From Aplectana chamaeleonis (lineage: Eukaryota > Nematoda > Chromadorea > Rhabditida > Cosmocercidae): 64,000 bases of DNA. Location of the stretch: NCBI GenBank assembly GCA_029168955.1, contig JAPDOI010001152.1, positions 62,001 to 126,000 on the forward strand, in the 5' to 3' direction. A program made the position numbers and the translations under genes. The notes under the pieces were generated by a model, which saw nothing but the letters and a program-made list of their open reading frames with translations, was not told the DNA's origin and made no database searches. Positions 32,161 to 41,554 of the stretch are shown here, piece by piece; the stretch's first letter is position 1, and each line of letters opens with the position of its first letter.

Positions 32161-32650
32161 TTAAAGGCAGTGTTCACGATAATCTTCAAATTTGAGATTA
32201 TTCATTACATTGACTAAGTGGCCCCCGGGTAGAACTAAAATGACGAAGAAATTGAGAAAAACGCACCGGAAGTACCCGAAATCCTCAAGTATCAGCCCGC
32301 CTTTTAAGTATCACAGGAGTGTTTGTTGTGACAATGAAATATTCTGTGGACCCGTCCTTCGCAATTCTCTACTCTCTAATGCTCCGTTCTTTCCTTAAAT
32401 CCCTAACTAATCCTGCTTGCATGAAATATTCTTCTATTTTCGATTGACCCAATTTTCCACCGGTGATAACCACCATGAACATGTTCATCCAACCGGACAA
32501 CTAGTCCAGGCCAGAGAATAATGTCACTGAAATACGACGTTTTAATGCGTTTCTCACCGCTTCTTCGTAATTTCGGTAACACTTGGAGGCCAACGCACTG
32601 TTTTATGTGAAGAATTCGGGAACAAAAATCATCGTGAACACTGCCTTTAA
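32161..32650 (+). mobile_element. TTAA-flanked MITE, family D copy 1
   Basis: 490 bp from TTAA to TTAA. Its termini, AGGCAGTGTTCACGAT and ATCGTGAACACTGCCT, are those of family B, but the body is unrelated to B and matches D2 (37177-37668) in reverse. The right TTAA is shared with the following family A element. Confidence 0.85.
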
Positions 32651-33131
32651 AGGCACAGTCCAACCACACAATCGCTTTTCTGTTTTTCTGCATATCTTGA
32701 AAACAGTCCCACGCTGATTCCAATGATGTCTCTGAAATCGAACAGGATCCCCTAGAAACGGAGTTATGGCTCATCAAACAGTGGGCCGTGGAAGCATGGT
32801 GGACGAGTTGTCCGAGGCTTGTAACTTCCGTCATTTGCAACCGATGTAAGCAAACCGACCTGAACAAGGAGAGAAGTTGAGAATGAAGGGAAGAACGGGG
32901 CTAGTGATTGGATACCATCGCTCATCTCGCCGCTGTTGAGCTCGAAAAACCGTAAAAGGGGTGTGATAAAGTGGCTTCCTGGTATGGGCGCCCCAGGGTG
33001 GCTTCCCCCTATATCTCGCTTATTCGGAGGAATTGAGAGCTAGCATTTGGCAGGGGCTGTATAGGGTGGGTCTACTTCACAATTATGTGGAAATCTCGGA
33101 TTTTCTCCTTGAGCTTGGACTGTGCCTTTAA
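32647..33131 (-). mobile_element. TTAA-flanked MITE, family A copy 5
   Basis: 485 bp from TTAA to TTAA, with ends AGGCACAGTCCAACCACAC and GCTTGGACTGTGCCT. Same orientation as A3 and A4. It abuts D1 through one TTAA. Confidence 0.85.
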
Positions 33132-33975
33132 CTCACTCGGTCACAACGACTGGCATGAGATCGGCTCACCAAATATGTATAGCCGATTAGAAAATTGTTA
33201 AAAAAACAAACGCCTCACCAATAAGTGACTCGAGCACGCTTCCTCGTTCAATGTGGGGCAGAAACAGTGGAAAGTTACTGACCACCAGTCCCCTGGCAAC
33301 CACCAGGGCCCTTTTCCGATTTTTGAAACGCAGTATTCCTGTAATTAACACGCCATAATACACTTCCATCATTCATTAGGGGGCCCCGCATGGAGCTCCC
33401 CAGGATTGGAAAGGCGATGGTTGTCTTCTGGTCAATTCTGGCAGGTTGTCTGCGAATTTGAAGTCAGATTTAGCAGAGGACATCTCTGAACAAATGATAA
33501 ATGCATTTTCGCGTCTTGGACATTGTTTAGTGCTCGGAAAATTGGTTCAAATTCGAGTCAGAAATCCGACGTGAGAGTTACATATTACGGTTGATGAGCG
33601 CAAGTCTGGGATCCTTTTGTCGACATTCACAGGTTTACTGTAGGCCACGGTAGGTATAACACCATATAGGGAGCGCAATCTTCAAAAACGTGAAAGATGA
33701 TTAATGGACCTCAAATTCGCGCTGATAACACCAAATAACCCCCACAACGATGTTTTCAGCCAAATCTGTGGTCCTCACCAACTACTGTATACCCACCGTA
33801 ACCTAAGAAAATCTATCGAAAAAGCGATTATCGGGCGTTATATTCGTTTTTAGCACTTTAAATAATCCCCACAAAATAGATTCGAGTTAGATCTCCTGTA
33901 GCACTCTAAGAATCGTGAGCGGACTCATATGACAGCCAAAATTTCCTAACTGATCAGCCCCCTCAACAATCTCCT
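33132..33975. other. No gene recognised
   Basis: No supported gene or repeat between MITE A5 and the large palindromic element L2. Confidence 0.4.
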
Positions 33976-34113
33976 CAAGCACGCCCATGCCGATCATTTT
34001 TTCCGCAGGGCTACCGTAATCCTGCGAGTAAATTAATCAGCGTCGGCTGCATGGCTGCGGACTTTGTCACATATCTTACGACAGCCACTATTTTTTGGCG
34101 TGTGACTTCCCAC

Positions 34114-35828
34114 CAGGGCTGTGCGGAACAGTTCCGTTTCCGATTCCGTTTCCGTATTTCCGGTGTTTTTGGGCTGTTCCGTTCCGCTTCCGTTTCCGAG
34201 TTTTTGGGTCCGGAAACGGAATAAATCAGTGAAACACAATATATGATAGTCGGTCTATGCAAGGATTTTTGAAGGGTTCATGCGGCGCTGAAAACTGCAT
34301 CTGACCTCTCGTGTTCAAGTGGATATCTGAGCTCGGCTGATATCATTCACGAAGTCTGGGGTCTGCGATTGGAACTCTATAAAATGATGACACGAAATGG
34401 GCGTGGCAGAGATCTGAACGCCTTTTGAAAATTATTTTGAAAAATATGTAGCTTTTTTCTCTGAGATTCAATGATTTCGTGAAGATTTTCTTCCTGATTC
34501 CACTTCTTCGCTTTTTTAACCTCACGAAAGCAACAAAAATCGAAATAGTTTTTTTTGAACGAGTAGCCTGTATTCTATAAAGGAGTCGCGGTGGAGACAG
34601 GTGGAGGTGACCACGGGCAGCGGCGAGGCTCGTTTGAGGAAGATCATAAGAGAAGTTTCTCATTTCGCCAAGTAGTTTTTCTTCGTTTTTCGAATTCAAT
34701 CGTTTAATAAACCCTCCAATAGGCAAATAGGTTTCGAAAGAAGAAAATTGGTCGCTGATTATCTGAAAATTGACTTCTGATTAGCCTTGAAGAACACCAG
34801 GTGTCGCTTGGACTGCTTTCTGCGGGACAGGCTGTACACCAGTTAGCGGCAACGAAAAATTAAATTTCCGGCAAACGGCGACGGCAAACCCCCAAGAGGT
34901 TAGCAAATTGCAATCGGCAAATACCGCATACCCCTGCTGTACACTATTTCGAAGGGCGGCTACATATAATGAGTATTTTTAGAGGTTGCCTTTTCGGATA
35001 TTTAGAAGCGACACTTCGAAATCGTTGAATGCCTCGTAGTGACTTTATTTTAAGTTAGTATTAGTTTATTGACTGAAATCACTGGTTATTGAATGAGAGC
35101 TCCGGGCAATGAACAACAGACTCGTGTTGCACCCTTCGCTGAGGTTTCATGAGAACACTGAGCAGAAGCAAGCTGCAGTGAAAACAAGACTTAACGTCCT
35201 ACGTGCTCTCGGCGGAACGTCCTGGGGGTGCAGTAAAGAAACGATCCTGACCACGTACAAGACCATCGTACAGCCCGCCCTGGAGTATGCTGCACCAGTC
35301 TGGCAGCATATCGTGTCGGACACATCCTGGTCCAAGCTGCAGCGCATTCAAAATGGAGCATTGCCGAATCGCAACAGGCTGTTCTAAAAAGCTCTCCAGT
35401 AGAGCACCTACACGCCGAGGTAGGCGTGCCAGGTGCACCCTTGCCTCGTTGCGCTGCGGGCACTCCCCCATGCTTATGTCTTATTTACATAAGATCGATA
35501 GCAGCAGACCTGACGAGTGCCCGGATTGTGGTAATAAAGGGCATACTACTGCGCACCTTTTCAACTGCCCGATGAGACCGACATCGTTAACACCAGTAGA
35601 TCTGTGGAAGAATCCGACGCTTGTGGCTCAGTTCCCCAATCTATGACAGGACCCTCTCTGTGGCTGCAGAAGAAGAAGAAGAATGAACAACAGCGTGGCA
35701 ATGAGGCAACCCAGCATTTTTTGGTCTCTTCCGTTTCCGTTTCCGGATTTCCGTTTCCGGCGTTTTTTGACCATTTTGCTTCCGTTTCCGTTTCCGAAAA
35801 TTTTGAAAAAGAGTTCCGCACATCCCTG
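34114..35828. mobile_element. Non-autonomous hAT-type element with exact 8-bp target duplication
   Basis: The termini CAGGGCTGTGCGGAAC and GTTCCGCACATCCCTG are an inverted pair with the CAGGG start typical of hAT elements. CTTCCCAC lies directly outside both ends (34106-34113 and 35829-35836). Next to each end are TTCCGTTTCCG runs, on the same strand at both sides. The interior holds a retrotransposon fragment at 35105-35690 and no hAT transposase. The 34261-35100 part has no recognisable gene. Confidence 0.87.
35105..35690 (+). pseudogene. Jockey-like non-LTR retrotransposon, 3' fragment
   Basis: Two overlapping frames give the C-terminal end of a non-LTR reverse transcriptase polyprotein. 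35109-35387 reads EQKQAAVKTRLNVLRALGG and YKTIVQPALEYAAPVW. After a frameshift near 35370, the second frame (to 35645) reads LRCGHSPMLMSYLHKID and CPDCGNKGHTTAHLFNCP, a CX2C...HLFNCP segment seen at the end of Jockey-type proteins. The finger, palm and endonuclease parts are absent, so it is 5'-truncated. A GAAGAAGAAGAA tail follows the stop. It lies inside the hAT-type element, either captured with it or inserted later. Confidence 0.75.
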
Positions 35829-36597
35829 CTTCCCACCCAGTTAAATTTCGGCTAGGAGATGCTTTGTTACCCCAGAACTGTCGAAAATTATTTTTTTTTC
35901 ACAAATTAGCAGGCGGGGTTGTTTCTTGTTATACTGCTGTAAGCGGATAACGGGCGAAATGTGTCGACGATACTTTACCTAGAATACTTTTGTTTTGCGG
36001 TTAAAAAAGGATGTCTGTCTACTAAGATTTGAGGTTTGTATGACTGCAATCATTTTTTTCCGAAAGAGCAAAACTCCAGTTATGAGCGAAATGAAAAAAA
36101 AAAACTTCACAAAAAAAACCATGAGACCATGGTAAAACTATGAGAGAAACACCATGTTGATATAAAAGCTAGGAAGGATCACAATACGTCCACGGATGCA
36201 TCTAAATCGCAGAACCACTACTAATATTTGGATGGCTATTTGTAAAGTAATGCTGGTCAGAAATTAGGAGGATCGCCGTAAGGTATGCGACAAAGTCTGC
36301 AGCCAAGCAGCCTGCGCTATTTATTCTACGCGCAGGATTACGGTGGCCCTGCGGAAAAAATGATCGGCATGGGCGTGCTTGTAAAATCACCATAGCAAAA
36401 TTTCAGGTCAGATCTGAAGCTTTTCTGAAGCTTTCCCCGAGCCACCTCATTTATACTACTTATAAGGTGTAATTAGGTCTATGGCTTGCCTCCTCAAAAA
36501 AAAACACATTTGAATCTCACCCGCGGCCTGCGAGGGCGTTCGACTGCGCCGGCCAGCTAATCGATTAGGGCCGAAGAGGGCGTTTCTGCAGGGTGTC

Positions 36598-37113
36598 CTG
36601 TGGCCGTATTCACGAAACAGCGGGCGCAGGAAGGGGGTGTAACCTTCCCGTGCCCGACGTATGACAACTAGTTTTGTGCCTCCCCTGTCGAGTTTTCAGT
36701 ACTGGCGGCACCCTCTTCGCCACCTGTCAGAGCAGAGACGGGCATGAGTTGCCACCAGCAGAGACGCAGAGGAGATTGCCGGGTAGAAGGTTGCTGTGTT
36801 TCAACTCCGCTATCAATGCATTCCGGCGGGCACAGCATCCCCAACCTCGTTTGTGCGGGTGGACGGGCAGAGCACGCGCTGCCTACCAGTAACACATTGA
36901 TCACATTCTGAAAAGCAAGATCTACGTAGCAGGCAGCCGCAGATCTCTCCGTCTACCCGCCAGGTGGCTAGAAACCCACCTGTCTACCCGCCAGGAAGCC
37001 TTCTTGGCTACCTGCCGGGTAACCGGGAAGGTGCAACATCGGAAACTCGTTCAACAGCGGGTGGACCATGAACCTTTCCGGGAGGCCCTCAGGGTCTCAT
37101 GAATACGGCCACA
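36598..37113. mobile_element. Terminal-inverted-repeat element (family S)
   Basis: The left end CTGTGGCCGTATTCACGAAAC mirrors the right end, which reads GTCTCATGAATACGGCCACAG less its first bases. It is about 516 bp, GC-rich, with recurring CTACCCGCCAGG words (36950-37000). No target duplication is clear. Confidence 0.6.
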
Positions 37114-37176
37114 GATGGGAACACCCCCGAAATATGAGAATAAGGTGCAAAACTAGTTGAGGGGGCCACTCAGAGT

Positions 37177-37668
37177 TTAAAGGCAGTGTTCACGATGATT
37201 TTCGTCCCCGACTTTTTCACATAAAACAATGCGTTGGCCGCCAAGTGATACCAAAGTTACGAAGAAACGGCGAGAAACGCATTAAAACGTCCAACTCCAG
37301 TGACATTATTCTATAACATGGAATAGTTGTCCGGTTGGATGAACATGTTCATGGTGGTTGTCACCGGTTGAAAATTGGGTCAATCGAAAATAGAAGAATA
37401 TTTTATGCAAAGGAGGACCAGTTAGGTCCCTAAGAAAAGAACGGAGCAATAGAGAGTATAGAATTGCAAAGGACGGGTCCACAAAAGATTTCATTCTCAC
37501 AACAAACACTTCATGTGGTACTTAAGAGGCGGGGTGATACTTAGGGATTTCGGGTACTTCTGATGCGTTTTTCTCAATTCCTACGTCATTTAAGTTCCAC
37601 CCGGGGGGCACTCAATCAATATAGCGAATAACCTCAAAAGTGAAGATTATCGTGAACACTGCCTTTAA
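37177..37668 (-). mobile_element. TTAA-flanked MITE, family D copy 2
   Basis: 492 bp from TTAA to TTAA, the reverse complement of D1. Ends are AGGCAGTGTTCACGAT and ATCGTGAACACTGCCT. Its right TTAA is shared with C2. Confidence 0.85.
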
Positions 37669-38301
37669 AGGCAGCATACACGCTCGCAAACATGGTCGAG
37701 ATATCAGCATAAATAGGCCCGCACGGCCCATACCATGTCGTGAACGACGTTTGAAGCGCTGAAAACCATCCAGGATGACAATATTTGAGCAATCATGTCA
37801 CGCACGCCCGTATTTTCACACCCCTTCTAGTAACAGAATGGAAAGGTAAACTCGAGAAAACATGTGATAGCTAAGAGTGATAGCACTATCGAAAGGGAGT
37901 GCACGAGAGAAACAGCTCGATTTACCGGGATATTACATGTTTGGCACTGATAAAATCCTCCAGTTTCGAAAGCCCGGCGGAGTAGCGGCACTCTCGAAAG
38001 TGGACGAGAGTTAATCGGTATGTAGACACGTTTTACTCAAGTAAATCGAGCTGTTTCTCTCGTGCACTCCCTTTTGATAGTGCTAACACTCTAAACTATC
38101 ACATGTCTTCTCAAGTTTAACTTTTCATTCTGTTACTCGAAGGGGTGTGAAAATACGGGCGTGCGAGACATGATTGCTCAAATTATGTCATCCTGGATGG
38201 TTTTCAGCGCTTCAAACGTCGTTTACGACATGGTATGGGCCGTGTGAGCCTACTTATGCTAAAATCTCGTTCATGTTTGCGAGCGTGTATGCTGCCTTTA
38301 A
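37665..38301. mobile_element. TTAA-flanked foldback MITE, family C copy 2
   Basis: 637 bp from TTAA to TTAA. Nearly the whole element is an inverted repeat: 37669-37950 pairs with 38025-38297 with few mismatches, around a loop of under 100 bp. The ends AGGCAGCATACACGCTCGC match C1. The long arms predict a very stable hairpin RNA. Confidence 0.88.
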
Positions 38302-39667
38302 GTGAGTAATGAGTGATACAGCTTTCAGAAATCGATGTAGTTCCATGGGATTTCTGGGAATAACGAGTGAAAACGTTATCGCATATCCGATGAAGAAGAA
38401 AATTTTATTTTTATTGATGAATCCTTTCATTTTCATAGATGGATCCTGAATTGCCCCCCCCCGAAATAGTTTTGCACCGACAGCGAGAGCGAGCGTTTTC
38501 GCGACGCACAGACGCTGCTCAACGGCCCAAGATTTGCTAATCGCTCATGCGCGCTGACACTCGCTCTTGCCCGTTGACGCCCGCTCTCGCTTGCTCATGC
38601 CTGCTCCGGGAAGGAGCAACTAGTTTCAAGCTATTTGCCTCATCCCCTGAGCATTAGGCCTCAAGCCTACTTCATAATCAATGCCATAGTATCCCTCATT
38701 CCCCCCACGGCCATCACAAACTGTAGTGAAGGGGCAGCTAACGGGCTGACTCGAGTAATTGATGACCCGGTCAAACGTTATCAATCTAGACAGCACAAGA
38801 CAGGAAGTATATTTGCCGGTGTCCACTGACATTAACGGGTGCCCATCAGTTTGGAGGAGCGATGAAGAACACGGAGCAGGGAAAGCGCGCGCTCTCGCAA
38901 TGTATGTGTGGACGCTGCCTACTATGCATTCAACTCGATCGTGATAGCCATTGCTTGTTTGAGAATCGACGGAAATCGACAGCGAAAGTAGTACCGAATG
39001 TTTCATGGCAGTTTTATGTCATTATCTACAGGCGTAATAGAGCACCTAATCTAAATCAAAATTTTTCTCCTAGGCAGCTTTTTGAAACAAGCGTTAATCA
39101 CGAAAAGTAACCTCTGCATATTTTTGCCGATCGGCAGAAATAAGGATTTTCGTCAGTTCCAAGAGATTGCATCCTTCAAGAAAACCTTCTTGCACGGTCA
39201 AGCTTGTACATTGAGCATTCTGGAAAGAGGGGAACCTGCCTAGGAAGGATCACCTGCGTTGAACTCGTGACGCTATGCAGAACTCGCCTTTCTCTGATAT
39301 TCCTGGTTTTCAGGGCATGTAGGTTTTTGAGAGGGTTCTTGGCATCCCAACTGAGCTATACTTAGAAGCAGCACATAAACACTTGACGGCATCTGCAAGA
39401 CCCGACGGCTCACTAACCATGAAGGAAGCGAAATGATTCAGAGCGATCTTGGCATCTTTGCTTCTGAACCTTTCTGTCATAAAGCACGATCGCAGCTCTT
39501 ATCACTCACTATTGCTCACAAACAAATCGTGAATCGATCAATTCCATCGTGATTTCGGTCGCTCAAAGGCTTATTCTCGTAGCGCAATCGATGGGCAAGA
39601 TAACCATGAGTATTAATTGAGATCACGTCGAACGTCGATCAATATCATGCCGTCGCGGCCATCTGCA
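38302..39667. other. No gene recognised; one dispersed repeat
   Basis: 38310-38480 resembles 52136-52310 (shared layout: GATACAGCTTTCAGAAATCG, then ATTTTCATAGATGGAT, then a poly-C run and GTTTTGCACC). Around 38470-38620 CGCTC and GCTC words cluster. Overlapping frames at 38626-39110 on both strands lack motifs. Confidence 0.35.
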
Positions 39668-39970
39668 ACATAAAGGCATAGTCCAAGCTCAGGGACGAAA
39701 TCTGAGATTTCCACATAATTGTGAAGTTTACCCACCCTATATAGACTCCGTTTCATTTCAAGTGAACTCAAGTTTTCGGTTATCACAACGCGGATCGGTG
39801 GCTTTTTCGTCGAAACCTCCTTATCACTAGTTATATTTCACCGAGGCCCACCGCTCCGCTGCTGGTGATAATCGAAATCAACAGGTCACTAGTGATGTAC
39901 CAGAGCTTAGCTGGCCCCTGCCAAATGCGAGCTCTCAATTCCTCTGAATAAGCGAGATTTAGGGGGGGGG
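39668..39970 (+). mobile_element. Family A MITE copy 6, partial and interrupted
   Basis: ATAAAGGCATAGTCCAAGC starts a family A body that runs to about 39746, breaks, and resumes at 39913 (CCCCTGCCAAATGCGAGC). The 165-bp insert between has family N sequence like that at 15840-15935. The copy then stops at a poly-G run where the RTE element begins. Confidence 0.65.
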
Positions 39971-40780
39971 GGTGGCGAAGTCCGTTCCTCCACGTGGTGC
40001 CACTGGAAACTCCCTGTGTAAAAGCAGGGTAAGCAGAACACGGACACTTACGATTCCGAAGACAGACTCCAGTGACAAGCCGGTCGAAGACAACAAAACC
40101 CGGGACAATCCCGGGGTCACAACACCATGGACGTGGCCTTCAGGAACCAAACGGTAGCTAGGGCGTCCCCCAGAAGCGACGCGAGTCGGAGCCCGAGCGA
40201 CGTGTCAAATATGCGAGGGTTACCTACGAATTCTGGACGGCGTAGGTCAAAGAAGCTAGTCCTCAGTGGAAGCGGCGATTCTCGCAAGAAACGCTAACCT
40301 TCCACCCGATTCGCGACCCTGAATGTGAGAGCGATGACTGGACGAGCGGCAGAAGTCGCAGCTGCACTTAGAGAGAGACGAATTTATGTGTGTGCCGTGC
40401 AAGAAACAAGATGAGCTGGTGCAAAGTCTAATGACATTGGTGCTGGTTGCAAGCTTATCTTCAATGGCACTCCATAAACGACAAACGGTGTTGGAGTTAT
40501 CGTTTCTGAGCGCTAGCGTGATTCTGTTGCTGAAGTCATCCGGTACGACTACCGTCTCATGAAAATCATTTTTGTCATCAATTCTCGCAAGATGCATTTC
40601 TTCAGCGCATATGCTCCACAGAGCGGCTGCTCGTCACGAACGAAAGATGATTTTTGGGCACTCCTCGATAGTAAGAGCGCTGCCGTTCCGGTAGAAGATT
40701 GTCTTGTTGTAGCTGGCAACTTGGACTGACACGTGGGACAGGCGAGCCACAGACATCCCAGTCATTGTTGGTTCGGCTTC

Positions 40781-40802
40781 GGTTTAATTACCCAAGTTTG
40801 AG
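40781..40802 (+). promoter_or_regulatory. Exact SL1 spliced-leader sequence at a retrotransposon 5' end
   Basis: All 22 bases equal nematode SL1, starting GGTTTAATTACCCAAG and ending GTTTGAG. It begins three bases after the end of RTE coding sequence and is followed by a 29-nt leader and the ORF1 ATG at 40832. The next bases are GTTCAATC rather than an SL RNA gene body. It marks where a trans-spliced mRNA would begin. Confidence 0.85.
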
Positions 40803-40831
40803 GTTCAATCGATCGATCGTGTACTGTCGAG

Positions 40832-41554
40832 ATGTCGCAAACCAAGAAAGCTGAAATTGCGAAGATGGTTGACGAAGCTGTCAATGTGGCCATGAGCGGA
40901 TTGATCGAGCAAGTGGCAAGGGCTATAACTGACGCACTCCAGCCGCTACTGCAATCGATCTCCGAAGTCGTTGGTGAGCTTGCAAAGATGAAAGGAGGAT
41001 CGTCACCGGCACCAGCCGCCGGTGACCAAAGTCAACGTGCCGTCCCGGCGGCAAAGTCGCAGGTGAATCCTTCAGAAATCGTTGTTATGGGCCTAGTTGA
41101 GAAGAGTGACCTGCATGCGCGAGATCGCAGGGCAGCCGACGAGAAGACGCTGATGGACATTCTAGACCATCTCGAAGTCGGCGCTGTTCCGACCTCGATC
41201 TACCGTATGAGATCACTCAACGAGTCCAAAAAACGCCCCGTAAAATCCGTCTTTGGGAACCACCACGACGCAATCCAGCTCCTGCGCAGCGGCCACAAGC
41301 TGAAGAATTCTGATGACTGGCAGAACGTGTACGTGCGCCCGTCTTACAGCTCTGAATTGCGGGCCAAACTGCGTGAAGCGCGTAAGACGGACGACACAGC
41401 GGTCATATATAGAGGTCAAGTGTTGAGCAGAAGCCAAATTCCAAAAAAGGGGGAGACGGTGTCCGAGGCGGGGGACCACGCTGCTTCACTGCAGCGCTCC
41501 CCTCCTCGTGCGATCCGACCCCCCTCGCGCTTCTCCCCAACACTGGTCAAGTAA
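40832..41554 (+). CDS. CR1-type ORF1 protein
   Basis: An intact 240-residue frame from ATG 40832 to TAA. The N-terminal 55 residues (KAEIAKMVDEAVNVAMSGLI and onward to VGELAKM) form a likely coiled coil or helical region. A Ser/Pro/Ala linker follows. Residues about 82-185 (EIVVMGLVEKSDLHARDRR, then VKSVFGNHH and NVYVRPSYSSELRAKLREAR) have the pattern of the RRM-like and C-terminal RNA-binding domains of non-LTR ORF1 proteins. Such proteins coat element RNA and act as chaperones. The start is secured by the SL1 and 29-nt leader just upstream. The stop overlaps or closely precedes the ORF2 frame, as in many two-ORF elements. Unlike ORF2 it has no break. Confidence 0.75.
   Translation: MSQTKKAEIAKMVDEAVNVAMSGLIEQVARAITDALQPLLQSISEVVGELAKMKGGSSPAPAAGDQSQRAVPAAKSQVNPSEIVVMGLVEKSDLHARDRRAADEKTLMDILDHLEVGAVPTSIYRMRSLNESKKRPVKSVFGNHHDAIQLLRSGHKLKNSDDWQNVYVRPSYSSELRAKLREARKTDDTAVIYRGQVLSRSQIPKKGETVSEAGDHAASLQRSPPRAIRPPSRFSPTLVK

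Larger units (their letters stand above)
33976..36380. mobile_element. Palindromic element, family L copy 2, with a hAT-type element inside
   Basis: The terminal arms of about 115 bp are inverted copies: CAAGCACGCCCATGCCGATC with GGGCTACCGTAATCCTGCG at the left, and CGCAGGATTACGGTGGCCC with GATCGGCATGGGCGTGCTTG at the right. Without the nested 1.7-kb element the unit is about 690 bp. No target duplication is visible outside its ends, unlike copy L1. Confidence 0.75.

Noticed and set aside
38626..39110. Overlapping frames on both strands near 38.6-39.1 kb
   Set aside because: No motifs and no splice signals in either; treated as chance.
40781..40900. SL1 RNA gene instead of a leader on a retrotransposon
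   Set aside because: The bases after SL1 (GTTCAATCGATCG) lack an SL RNA stem and Sm site, and the ORF1 ATG follows 29 nt later.
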